Part shown: positions 1-10,149 of the stretch, piece after piece
Layout: every line of letters starts with the position of its first letter
Numbering within the stretch: position 1 is the first letter of the stretch
NCBI GenBank assembly: GCA_964035545.1
Contig: OZ037771.1
Coordinates: forward strand, 12,528,980 to 12,592,979
Source: Bugula neritina
Lineage: Eukaryota; Bryozoa; Gymnolaemata; Cheilostomatida; Bugulidae
Length of the DNA: 64,000 nt
Reading direction: 5' to 3'
Made by a program: the position numbers and the translations under genes
The notes under the pieces: model-generated
Told to the model about the DNA's origin: nothing
Database searches by the model: none
The model's input: only the letters and a program-made list of their open reading frames with translations

Positions 1-1368
1 TCCATGTTATCTATATGTTCATGTTTTGTCCAAAACTTTTACTTTATACTCCTAGCAAAGCAGAGACCTATAAATAATAATATAGTCGATATTTTTGCAT
101 ATAATGTAAATTTTTATACTGAGTTTTATTAAACAAAATATTTTTGGTTGAAATTGTCAACCTCCCTTGAATAGTAAATTGAAAGAAAAATGTTAGATTA
201 CACATAAATGGTACATATAGTATTGTTATAAGTACATGTTTTACAATTATATTTTATCAGGTCACAAAACAAACTCTCATTTCCTATGATGACTTGGTAT
301 CTAGATCAATGATTGGAAGAGAACTTGAAGAGCTCAGCAACTCGAATCTGTGGGGTCAGCTATTATTGCTTGATTATGAAAAATGTAGTAGCTTAACTGT
401 GATTGGTGCAATAATATGTTACATTTTGTACGCATTTTAAAGTTGCCATCAAAGTATATCCCTTCAATGCTATATGTTGTGTTTTAATAGATGAGTGTTG
501 ACCACCAAAGACTGAATAAAAGTGAATGAATGGCGCAATGTGCTGAGTTTATATAATAGTCTAAAAATAGCTTTTTTGTGGTAGCCAAATTAGGTTTACT
601 AAGCTGTGCCATGCAAAACACAGAAAAGCATGAGATAGTTAAGAAAGCTATGAAACTTCAATCAAAGCTGTAAAAATATAACAAAAGCTTTCCGTGCTCA
701 TTGAATGTTTCAACATAATATGTATAATATTGTTGTTTCTTTATTTCAACAATATGATTTTAATGAAATAGTAGATTATCTATAGGGTAGTACCCGGAGG
801 GTGGTAATGATAGCTTCTATTTAGCTAGTAAAGGCCCAAACTGGTCAGCACTGTAAGTCAATTCACATTTCACATTATATGTATATAAATGATCATCTGA
901 ACATGTGTTACATAACTATATTTGATCACAATAGTATGATGCTTTTTGGGTATATAGTTTTATATATGTACAAAACACACCATAGTTACACATATGGCAT
1001 TGATTATTACTATAATTTGATCCTATTTCATGCAGGTGAGTTGCTACCTCACTCTGCATGCATGTATAGGGAATATCATGATTATCTGCTATTATCACAT
1101 ATAATATCAGTAATTCAAAATATTTATTTCCTTCAATAAATATATAATGTATATGAATATGCTGTATATCCTTAAAATTGTTTATATAAATTGCACAACA
1201 CCTCCTCTTATTAAAAAGGCAGCATATTCTATTAATTTTTTTATTTCCGAAATGAATTGTTTATATTAAATTTTTTCGAAAAACATTGAAATTTCAACTA
1301 ATATTCTAACTGCATTGAGGCAAGTCTTGTTTGTGTGCTCTAAACGTGCACATTATACATTTTAGGTA
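1..1368 (+). repeat. 1.35 kb duplicated block, copy 1
   Basis: Nearly collinear, same-orientation copy of 22469-23809, differing by substitutions and small indels. Similarity may begin before base 1, since the window edge cuts it. It stops near 1368, where both copies read an AGGTATATT-like sequence and then diverge completely. Near 260 it contains an exon-like start (TTTTATCAG then GTCACAAAAC) that is also in the second copy, so the block includes the 3' end of a possible small gene. It could equally be a dispersed transposable element; no terminal repeats are visible. Confidence 0.85.
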
Positions 1369-1506
1369 TATTCATCGAACTCAATAATATCTGGAATGGG
1401 TACGGGTGTACTTTGTAATGTAACCTCGTTGCCAATTGGCTTTGTGAGCCCGAGCATGCTCTTTTTCTAGCGGGAGAAAATAGAGCCGGTCGTCCATCAT
1501 TTGAGG

Positions 1507-1740
1507 TATGTATTCACCCCGGAAAATGGCGTAGACACACAGTGTCTTAAATTAAAAAGGCAAAAGTTTCGGCTGACAAAGGAAAGTCTAGAGGAATTTT
1601 ACTAGGAAGTTGTTGGAGCTCCCCTATAACATTCAACCTTGATATCAACAGTGAACACAGCACTCGTCTCCATGAAGTTGCATTCCAGAGTGCTGCATTC
1701 TACGAAAATTTTAACTTTGATAGTTGCCCTGACTATTAAA
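1507..1740 (+). pseudogene. Damaged copy of an unknown 107-aa reading frame
   Basis: Plus-strand counterpart, in the left arm, of the open frame at 12017-12340 on the minus strand. Shared residues include GVDTQCL, KVSAD, GILLGSCW and ITFNLDIN. Here the frame breaks after GVDTQCL by a small indel and a stop follows, so this copy cannot encode the whole protein. The family is not recognised. The two copies could be parts of one mobile element or relics of a duplicated host gene. Confidence 0.35.
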
Positions 1741-1861
1741 TTAATATACTAAATTTAGGTTGCTACTAGTACTACTATATCAGAATTATTATTTTGCTTA
1801 AATGTAAGCAATTGCAATTGTGAGCAAAGCCTAACTTTAAGTTTAAGTCTACTTCCACTTC

Positions 1862-2110
1862 TAGTTCTAGTCGTTTACTACTAGTACTAGTACTACTAGT
1901 AGTAGTAGTAGTCGTAGTAGTACTACGACTACTAGTACTAGTAGTACTACTACTATTACAACAGTACAAGTAGAGTACTAGTAGTAGTACTATACACTTA
2001 CAGTATGAGTATACTTATACTATAACTATTAGAGTATTACCAGTACTATAATAATAATTACTATTAGTAATTACATTTAATTTTATAATCATAATGTTAG
2101 TATTAGTAGT
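1862..2110. repeat. CTA/GTA triplet array in left arm
   Basis: Mixed runs of CTA, GTA and TAC with many ACTAGT interruptions, so that parts are locally self-complementary. It occupies the same relative position as the array at 11440-11880 in the right arm. The poly-Ser/Thr frames across it are a consequence of the triplets. Confidence 0.85.
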
Positions 2111-2274
2111 ACTACTAGTGGGGTGCCTGTCACTTCATACACATCAATATCAAATAACTAAAATAAAAATGCATATTCCTGTTGTTTGATAATTATTAAT
2201 ATTTAATTATATTTAATATTTTTTTGGGGTTAATTGACTTGTGTACCGTATGACTTGTTGGACAAAAACCCTTA

Positions 2275-2570
2275 CTAGTACTAGTCTACTACTGCTGCTG
2301 CTGCTGCTACTACTACTACTGCTACTGCTATTACCACTATTAGTATTACTACTATTACTAGAAGTAGTTGTAGTAGTAGCAGCGGCAGCAGTAGCAACAG
2401 CAGTATCATTGTAGTAGTAGCGGTTTTAATGGTTGCAATTGTAATAGTAGCAGATTTAGTAGTCGCAGTTGTTGTAGTAGCAGTTGTAGTAGTAGCTATG
2501 GTAGTAGCTGTAGTAGTAGCAGTAGTGGTAGTGGGAGTAGTAGTAGTTGTTGTTGTAGTAGTATAAACAT
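2275..2570. repeat. CTG/CTA and GTA triplet array in left arm
   Basis: Begins with CTGCTGCTGCTG and CTA runs and continues as GTAGTAGCAG-type triplets. It corresponds in position to the much longer CAACAACCA-type array at 10150-11275 in the right arm. The frame rich in Thr and Ala across it is a low-complexity artefact. Confidence 0.85.
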
Positions 2571-2920
2571 TATATTTAAGAATTAGACATCGTCTTTTGT
2601 AGAAGAAAATGAATTTTGAACAAGGATGTTGAAGAGCTAATATTATGTCTAGTTGCATGCTGGAGGTTGATCAAAGAACTAAGAAGCTTAAATCTATTCC
2701 TCACATCTGTTCTGTTACGCATAAAGATGGCTAAGTTACTTTTTCTGGTGAGTAATTTGAAGTATGTTGTATGAGTAAGAACTAGTATGATATGTACCTT
2801 GTAGTATGGTTTAGCTGTTTCATTTCAAGACTCAATATACTGTTTGTCATCGTTGTAGTCTTCTAAGATAAAAATACTGTCATAGTAAAATTAGGGTCAT
2901 TTTACTTAATTTAGTACACA

Positions 2921-3215
2921 CTAAAAATTTCCAGTTTTCTGCTATTTTTTACAATTTAGCTGGTAATGAACATAGGTTTGTGCCCAAAACTAATAAAATA
3001 TCAATAAATACACCTAAATAATCAAGGTTCTTCTTAATTTTGCTTGATTTCCCATGTTTTCTTTCTAATTATTCAGCTACTTGGGAAATCAAGCATAATT
3101 AGGGAGAACCTTGATTATTTAGGTGTATTTATTGATATTTTACTAGTTTTGGGCAAAAAGCCATGTTAATTAGCAGCTAAATTGTAAAAAAGACAGCTAA
3201 AATTCGGAGATTTCC
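2921..3215. mobile_element. Foldback (hairpin) MITE
   Basis: Two inverted arms of about 130 bp meet near 3060-3080. The left arm carries TAAATACACCTAAATAATCA with TTGCTTGATTTCCCA; the right arm carries their reverse complements, TGGGAAATCAAGC and TGATTATTTAGGTGTATTTA. Outward, both arms keep the same AATTTAGCTG and GTTTTGGGC blocks, so the element would fold into one long imperfect hairpin. It has no coding potential. A diverged single arm occurs at 56543-56690. Class is uncertain; the structure fits a non-autonomous DNA transposon. Confidence 0.8.
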
Positions 3216-3450
3216 AGTGTTTGCCAAATAAGGACCCATTATTAAAAATGTTATAATAGTAGTTTTTACTACTAGTGATGACTATTTTTGATGTCTTTAT
3301 TACTGGGTGTACTGCAACATCGTTGACCCACATATACTTCTACAATAATTTGGGTGTTTAGCAGCTGCAACTAATTATAGTACTAGCACTCCTAATGCTG
3401 TGATTTTTGTATTTTTATAGTAGTATTTTAAAATATGATTATGTATATGT
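3216..3450. other. AT-rich spacer
   Basis: Short AT-rich stretch between the foldback element and the next open frame. Nothing recognisable is seen in it. Confidence 0.5.
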
Positions 3451-3969
3451 ATGTTACTTCATTTATTGATCATCTCATGTATTAAGCTATGCACCTTGTT
3501 TAGCCTTAACTTAAAAAGTTGCTATAGATACTACATGATTTTTTGTTTGTTAGGCAATCAATTGATGCTGCAAGGTCCAAAGTTTTGTAATGAAATTCAA
3601 AGCCTTCTATCCAACTGCACATTACAATGCAGGGTGATTTGTTTATTCTGGCAGTTGATAACATTTTACATTATTTGTGCGATCATTTTTATTTGCTTTA
3701 AAATTGATTACACCGGAACCATACGTCCATCCAATTTATGGAAATATTTCATAATTTTCATATTTCATGATTTAATTTGCATTGTCGTATATGTCACTGG
3801 ACAACATTGTAGATATACTGCAATCACATACCATGATGTAACAAACACAGTAACTCACAACCACACCAAACAGTTAAGACAAGTCGTCACTCTACTAGAA
3901 GTCTCCAAGAAATTGAAACAAGTTTCAGCACTGGCAAAGATACACCTCCATGAGCTGGCAGTGAAATAG
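3451..3969 (+). CDS. Unidentified 172-codon open frame, membrane-like
   Basis: An uninterrupted frame of 172 codons in AT-rich DNA, ending at a TAG. The middle part has two strongly hydrophobic runs (around LITFYIICAIIFICF and YFIIFIFHDLICIVVYV), followed by a polar tail with alternating Lys and Leu (around VTLLEVSKKLKQVSALAKI) that could form an amphipathic helix. A possible acceptor (TTTGTTAG) lies near 3555, so the true exon may begin there and not at the first Met. No family is recognised. It could be an exon of a multi-pass membrane protein or a relic. It lies between the arms of the large inverted repeat. Confidence 0.3.
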   Translation: MLLHLLIISCIKLCTLFSLNLKSCYRYYMIFCLLGNQLMLQGPKFCNEIQSLLSNCTLQCRVICLFWQLITFYIICAIIFICFKIDYTGTIRPSNLWKYFIIFIFHDLICIVVYVTGQHCRYTAITYHDVTNTVTHNHTKQLRQVVTLLEVSKKLKQVSALAKIHLHELAVK

Positions 3970-4337
3970 AGAAGTAAGATTTAATTTATAGAAAGTTTAC
4001 TTGTGAAACTTTGACTAAACTTTTCTGCAACATATAATATAATAGACAACATATAATATTACTTGGATAGCACCTATATTTATATATTTACTGTGACTAA
4101 TTCGATCACTTTTGATGACCTTCATCAAATTATTGTTACCTGTATGAGCTTAGCTACCATAATTTTAAAACCATAAATACCGGTTTTGTTTTTTTACTGG
4201 TGGTGAAATTTGATGTGAACATCAAAAGACAGTAGTGTAATTAGAAAAGCAAATTTTAATTGTAGGGGTTATTTAAAAGCTTTTTTTAAACATTGATATA
4301 TTTTCAAGTCATAATTCTCACCTATTCTCACCTGTCT

Positions 4338-4606
4338 CCGATTTGTTCTGTTAGGGTACCGGGTGGCTGTCCCGAGTGTCTTCTTCATTGAGGAAACAGG
4401 ATTGGATATCTTTTATGATAGTATCATGCCATCTGTGCTTTGGGCGTTCCGGGTTTCTCTTTCCTTTAACTTTCATCTCATGCACTTTTTTGGTATCATC
4501 CTCTTTCTCTCTTCTGCATAATATATGTCCAAACCACTACAATCTTCTTCTCATTTTTAACACATTCGTAACTTTCACTTCTTGCTTTATGCTTTGATTG
4601 TTCTTA
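4338..4606 (-). mobile_element. Non-LTR retrotransposon (LINE) 3' fragment
   Basis: The minus strand, read in two frames, resembles the extreme C-terminus of LINE reverse-transcriptase proteins: a WFGHIM-like motif, then REKEDDTKKV, then GKRNPERPKHRWHDTI. This is the usual pattern of Gly-His-(Val/Ile)-Met followed by Gly-(Lys/Arg)-Arg, Arg-Pro-Lys and Arg-Trp near the end of the ORF. Frameshifts separate the blocks, so it is dead. The clade (CR1, RTE or other) cannot be told from this piece. Confidence 0.55.
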
Positions 4607-4797
4607 AATTTCTAAATCCACTTCTTTATCTTGAATTCAAAACAAAAATCTAAAAGCTAACCCTACGCCAAAGCTGTTATCTATTTCGCACACCATAGGG
4701 TATTTTTGTCTCGCAAGAGCGGTTACAAAATCACAATTTTAAATATTCTGTTCCCAAAATTTATTTTATAGCTGCAGAGATTTCAAATTCACTAAGA

Positions 4798-5089
4798 TGT
4801 CAGAGCAAGCTTATATTAAAGAAAGTGTAGAACAGACCATTGAAGGTGTTTGTATTTTTATTTACTATTTACTTGTTATTCTAATTTGATAAATACATGT
4901 TATCAAAGGTTTTTGCTACTTCTAAGGAATGAGGTAACTCTCCTATTTCTATTGATTTAATTTAGTGTTCACTTCATTTAAGTTGGATGTGTACTGTAAT
5001 ATTGTATATTGTGGTTAACAATTTTATAGGACGTAGCAATGACAGTGAAGAAAGTTTAACAGCAAAGGCAAGAAAAAGTAAGTGGCATT
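4798..5089 (+). CDS. Two possible N-terminal exons of an unknown gene
   Basis: A start at 4798 gives MSEQAYIKESVEQTIE and a GT donor at about 4849. An acceptor TTTTATAG then opens an exon reading GRSNDSEESLTAKARK up to a GTAAGT donor. Phases agree across this one intron. Further exons may be at 5832-5892 and 6331-6656, but phases do not join directly, so exons are missing or the gene is broken. The predicted start is highly polar and has no domain. Confidence 0.3.
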
Positions 5090-5106
5090 GCTTTGACAGC
5101 TTAAAG

Positions 5107-5404
5107 CAGGGCCTACATTTTTGTGGCCCTCAAAGGCATAAAAATTAAAATTATTTTACACAAATATGATCATGAATAAAAGTGGAAAAACACCTTTTCA
5201 ATATTTTATTTATATGCATTATAAAAACACGCAGCCTGCGGTAATTATTAGGATTTCATTGTGTGATGATTAATAAAAATTTGGAATAAAATCATTTAAA
5301 AAATGCTGATGCTGTGACCTCAAGTTAAAGTTTACAATGTGGCCCTCACCACCAAAATATACCATTGTAGTGGCCCTTGCTCTGAAAATGTTGGAAACCG
5401 CTGG
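5107..5404. mobile_element. hAT-like non-autonomous element, degraded
   Basis: The right end, TGTTGGAAACCGCTG, read on the other strand is CAGCGGTTTCCAACA. This fits the CAG(G/C)GGTTTCCAAC-type terminal repeat common in hAT elements. Inside it is the typical GTGGCCCTTGCTC context. The left end, CAGGGCCTACATTTTTGTGG, is only loosely complementary, and no clean 8-bp target duplication is visible. Class call rests mainly on the right end. Confidence 0.45.
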
Positions 5405-5831
5405 TATAGAATATAGACCGGAGTGTGCAACTGGAGATTCCGGGGCCACCTGAGGCCCTTTGCCCATTTTTAGTGGGCCTTTTAATACTGCAGGTAAGTA
5501 CAAAAGTGCTATATGTATTCTGATGCGGCATAGGTTTAATAATAAATTACTTCATTATAATAAAATTTATTATGTGTACAAACATGTCAATCTGTAAATA
5601 TCAAAACTGACAGGGAGGGTTAACTATTTTTTCTTTCCAAATAGCCAGGAAATTTTCCATCGGAAATTTGAAATTCCTTATATGATTATATACTCATATA
5701 TGCGATTAGTTCAACAATAACAAAAGTGCACTTTGTATCTGTCTCTTGGTGAAGCTAGCTGATTATTCTCCTCTTTTCTCAGATTATATAATATTGGCTG
5801 TTGACTCATCCATTGTATTATAGAAAACATT

Positions 5832-5892
5832 CACTATCTGATAACACATCTCTGATTGACTACCGATTTGAACGAAATTGCTTCTGCGGCCT
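5832..5892 (+). CDS. Possible short exon of unknown gene
   Basis: After a TATTATAG acceptor an open frame reads KHSLSDNTSLIDYRFERNCF and continues to a GTAAGT donor. Both splice signals are good and the amino-acid mix is protein-like, but the phase does not match the neighbouring candidate exons. It may belong with 4798-5089 and 6331-6656 if other exons intervene. Confidence 0.25.
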
Positions 5893-6330
5893 GAGTAAGT
5901 TAATGTATAATTTCTTTTAAGGCTTGAACTTTATAAACTAACATTTATAGCTTAACATGTTGTCTTCTATCAATGATTAGTTATTAAATTTACATGTATA
6001 GTATTAAATTATATAATCTGAAGTATGTAGAACTTCATCCAAGACTGTAGCTTTTTCTTCTTTTACAAATTAATGTTTAAAGTATATTTTTTAATTTACT
6101 TGTTAGTCTGTCATGCTATCCATAATGGATGGTGCAATGCCTTGCACAGCACTGTAGAAAACATGCGACAAAAGGAATACAATTTAAAGATATACTTGTT
6201 AAACTATTTTACCTCTATCAGTAATTATAGCAAATCTTTGTGATGCAGTTTATAATTATGAACTACACACATGTATTGCCAAGATATATTATAATATTGT
6301 GACAATGTGACAATCTAAAAGATCACATTT

Positions 6331-6656
6331 TTAGAAATCCAAATGAAGTTAAAGAGATGAATGTCTTCATTAAAAAAGTGAAGAGTGCTATTGGTAGAGA
6401 TGGGTTAGATGATGGAGTATGTGTGTTTGAGAAAGTGATAGACCATCAGATAACATTGGAAGATATTGAAGAGGAAGGTGATGAAGTTGTCTCCCCAATT
6501 AGTAACAAAATACAACTTACAAATCTACATTATACGATTTACTTCGATGCATTAGAAAGAAAATTAGGAGTGACAGTGACACTAAAGCTATATCCTATAG
6601 GCAAACAAATTTTTTTAATTTTATTACCCCACATTGTGTATGTGACACTGAATTAA
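6331..6656 (+). CDS. Exon with C2-domain-like start (synaptotagmin-type?)
   Basis: A TTTTTAG acceptor precedes an open frame of about 100 codons. The first half is acidic (around LEDIEEEGDEV). It is followed by NLHYTIYFDALERKLGVTV, which has the pattern of the first strands of C2 domains in synaptotagmin-like proteins (G-x-L-x-(F/Y)-x-(L/I)-x-Y-D, then L-x-V-x-(V/I)). The similarity ends after this strand and the frame then turns hydrophobic up to a TAA, so the true exon probably ends earlier or the gene is broken. Synaptotagmin-like is a suggestion from pattern only. Confidence 0.35.
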
Positions 6657-7319
6657 GAACTACAGTTAGTAGTAACTTGAATATGTATGTATTTCCAAAC
6701 CCCAGACCCCATCTTTTGGGTGGAGCCTCCTTTATTTTTTATAATTGTACTGCATGTATAGCAAAAGTTATTTAAACTTTTTATGACATTGAATAAAAAA
6801 ATTGCGTATTTAAATAATGCGATATAATTGTAAAACATTTAGTATAACATTGATTGCATAATAGTAGAGTTTTCTGGTTTGCATGCTAAGTTGCATGGTA
6901 GTTTTAAATATTTGCCTTAATTCTTTATTTTGTCATCAGCCCATAACTAATTTTTTCATGTGTTAAATAATGTAACTACGCTAACAAACAGTGATGTGTA
7001 TTTATAGTAGGTACACCAAAAGTTCATTTTAACTGCTAAAGATTATTAGAATAAGGAACAATTATAATGAGTCACAGTATTATTAAGCGTTAATTATAAC
7101 CAAAATACTAAGTCTAGTTTACACATGACCCCAAAATTACTATGATGCTGGAGTTGCAGGAACTCAATCAAAAATAGTAGTCATCATTGTTTCAATGTTG
7201 AAAATACAATTCAAATAAATGCAAGAATAACAATATTGCTATGATAATTTGTAGACAATACCGGCCTACATTCTAAAATTGATAGTTTAGTATTTCCCTT
7301 CAAGACATTGCTGACAGAA

Positions 7320-8772
7320 GTTGACATTTTATGCATTGTAAAAGGCATTGCTATCACATATGTTTACTATATACTTTGCATATTACAATTTACGCCATAA
7401 AGTGGCAGTCTTCAAGAGTGCGTTTAGTCTAATTCTCTTCAACACATTGGTGACAGGAGTAAGTAGACATTTTATGCATAAAAGCCATTGCAATGACAAA
7501 TATTTACTATACTTTGCATATTACGCCATATAAAGTGGCGGTCTTCAAGAGTGCGTTTAGTCTAATTCTCTTCAACACATTGGTGACAGGTGTAAGTAGA
7601 CATTTTATGCATAAAAGCCATTGCAATGACAAATATTTACTATACTTTGCATATTACGCCATATAAAGTGGCGGTCTTCAAGAGTGCATTTAGTCTTCAA
7701 GAGTGCGTTTAGTCTAATTCTCTTCAACACATTGGTGACAGGAGTAAGTAGACATTTTATGCATAAAAGCCATTGCAATGACAAATATTTACTATACTTT
7801 GCATATTACGCCATATAAAGTGGCAGTCTTCAAGAGTGCGTTTAGTCTAATTCTCTTCAACACATTGGTGACAGGAGTAAGTAGACATTTTATGCATAAA
7901 AGCCATTGCAATGACAAATATTTACTATACTTTGCATATTACGCCATATAAAGTGGCGGTCTTCAAGAGTGCGTTTAGTCTAATTTTCTTCAACACATTG
8001 GTGACAGGAGTAAGTAGACATTTTATGCATAAAAGCCATTGCAATGACAAATATTTACTACACTTTGCATATTACGCCATATAAAGTGGCAGTCTTCAAG
8101 AGTGCGTTTAGTCTAATTCTCTTCAACACATTGGTGACAGGTGTAAGTAGACATTTTATGCATAAAAGTCATTGCAATGACAAATATTTACTATACTTTG
8201 CATATTACGCCATATAAAGTGGCGGTCTTCAAGAGTGCATTTAGTCTTCAAGAGTGCGTTTAGTCTAATTCTCTTCAACACATTGGTGACAGGAGTAAGT
8301 AGACATTTTATGCATAAAAGCCATTGCAATGACAAATATTTACTATACTTTGCATATTACGCCATATAAAGTGGCAGTCTTCAAGAGTGCGTTTAGTCTA
8401 ATTCTCTTCAACACATTGGTGACAGGAGTAAGTAGACATTTTATGCATAAAAGCCATTGCAATGACAAATATTTACTATATACTTTGCATATTACGCCAT
8501 ATAAAGTGGCGGTCTTCAAGAGTGCGCTTAGTCTAATTCTCTTCAACACATTGGTGACAGGTGTAAGTAGACATTTTATGCATAAAAGCCATTGCAATGA
8601 CAAATATTTACTATACTTTGCATATTACGCCATATAAAGTGGCGGTCTTCAAGAGTGCGCTTAGTCTAATTCTCTTCAACACATTGGTGACAGGTGTAAG
8701 TAGACATTTTATGCATAAAAGTCATTGCAATGACAAATATTTACTATATACTTTGCATATTAACACATTATG
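7320..8772 (+). repeat. 133-bp tandem satellite, about 11 units
   Basis: Tandem units marked by TTTGCATATTACGCC start near 7375, 7513, 7646, 7798, 7931, 8064, 8197, 8349, 8484, 8617 and 8752. Spacing is mostly 133 bp, with two 152-bp units carrying a 19-bp internal duplication (about 7683 and 8235), and some 135-bp units with an extra TA. Flanking units are more diverged. The end of the array and 100 bp of flank are copied again at 9382-9565. Open frames across it have no coding meaning. Confidence 0.95.
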
Positions 8773-9380
8773 TGGATGGTTCAGTACGTAATCATAATTT
8801 ATTTTATGGCTAGCACTTTTGCACATCAAACGTGTCATTTGAAGTTGTCTTTCCTTTTTATGACGATCGTTTTTATAATCTAATAGTGCTACTATAAAGA
8901 TAAAGATAAGAGTGCTGTGCTATGCATATCTTGTCAAGCATTTGTATTCGAAGTATTCAAGTTGGTCACATAGTGTCACATCTGAAGTTTTCTGTAGTTG
9001 TTAGTATTCTGCTTTTATATTTACTACTGCAAACACATAGACTTACAATAAAGCATTTAGAATGGAGCAGACGATTCAAACGATTGCACAATAAAATAAA
9101 ATAATTGCCTTTTACAAGATTAATGAAATACTAAGTTTATTTTGCTAGTTCAAAAAGCAATAGCAATAAATGAATACCACTATTCACAAGGCAAAATAAA
9201 AAAACCTTTCATAAGCATACTACAACCAAAAGTAGTTTTGCAAAAGAAGAAATACATGTTTCATACAAATCCCTTTAATCCAGTCTTCTTGAATTTGACA
9301 ACAATAAAAACAAAATTTGAATAATTTGTTAATTGTAAATATTATTGGAAATATCTTTTGCAGGGAAATGATATAAAATA
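8773..9380. other. Spacer between satellite and its displaced copy
   Basis: No gene is seen. 9243-9380 (around GAAGAAATACATGTTTCATA) is repeated at 9572-9715. Confidence 0.6.
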
Positions 9381-9715
9381 ATTCTCTTCAACACATTGGT
9401 GACAGGTGTAAGTAGACATTTTATGCATAAAAGCCATTGCAATGACAAATATTTACTATATACTTTGCATATTAACACATTATGTGGATGGTTCAGTACG
9501 TAATCATAATTTATTTTATGGCTAGCACTTTTGCACACCAAACGTGTTATTTGAAGTTGTCTTTAGTACTTTTGCAAAAGAAGAAATACATGTGTCATAC
9601 AAATCCCTTTAATTCAGTCTTCTTGAATTTGACTACAATAAAAACAAAATTTGGATAATTTGTTAATTGTAAATATTATTGGAAATATCTTTTGCAGGGA
9701 AATGATATAAAATAG
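9243..9715 (+). repeat. Partial tandem duplication with displaced satellite unit
   Basis: 9243-9380 and 9572-9715 are near-identical, both ending in GGGAAATGATATAAAATA. Between them, 9381-9571 is a near-identical copy of the last satellite unit plus its right flank (8678-8860), including GGATGGTTCAGTACGTAATC. The order suggests one or more unequal duplications at the right edge of the satellite. Confidence 0.85.
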
Positions 9716-10149
9716 AAAGTTCCCTTAAGAACCTACCTTATACCATTTTAAGAATTTCCAGTGCATCATGTTTGCGATAAACACATTGGTTATCTGAAGA
9801 TATAAAAAATTTTATAGATTATTCAAACATTGCGTACTATGCATTACTTAAAAATAGATTATGTAATTGAGAAATAGTTAATTAATACTCTTCCTCTTAC
9901 GACATTTACACAACATTTTTTTTTTTTGATGGAAATAAAGAAAACAAACAAAACAAAACAAACAAACATTATGTTCTCTTCTCCCACCTTTAAACATCCA
10001 CGGTGTCAAACTTATGGCTCTTTGGCCACCAACAAGGCTTGTGTTTTTCAGCACCCCAGCATGCAACTGGACATAATATTAGCTCTTCAATATTCTTATT
10101 CAAAATTCATTTTCTTTTACAAAAGTCGATGTCAAATTCTTAAATATAA

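Larger units (their letters stand above)
1505..2662 (+). repeat. Left arm of a large inverted repeat
   Basis: Reads as the reverse complement of 10058-12275 over several blocks: the segment with GTAGACACACAGTGTCTTA near 1530, the stretch with GTAAGCAATTGCAATTGTGAG near 1805, the CTAGTGGGGTGCCTGTC block near 2115, and the ATAATATTATGTCTAGTTGC block near 2640. Between these blocks the arm carries CTA/GTA triplet arrays (about 1862-2110 and 2275-2570). Homologous positions in the other arm also hold triplet arrays, but longer and of different sequence. The arms are separated by about 7.4 kb. Confidence 0.85.

Noticed and set aside
879-1139. Similar open frames at 879-1139 and 23263-23535 suggesting a conserved gene
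   Set aside because: The similarity reflects the 1.35 kb DNA duplication; indels differ and composition is not protein-like.
1775-2658. Ser/Thr-rich frames on the minus strand
   Set aside because: Triplet arrays in the left arm; composition only.
7320-8772. Regularly spaced repeats resembling a CRISPR array
   Set aside because: The whole 133-bp unit is repeated with no unique spacers, and the DNA is eukaryotic.
8329-8791. Overlapping frames through the 133-bp satellite, both strands
   Set aside because: The unit is not a multiple of three. Frames persist only where 135-bp units happen to occur, with no conserved protein.
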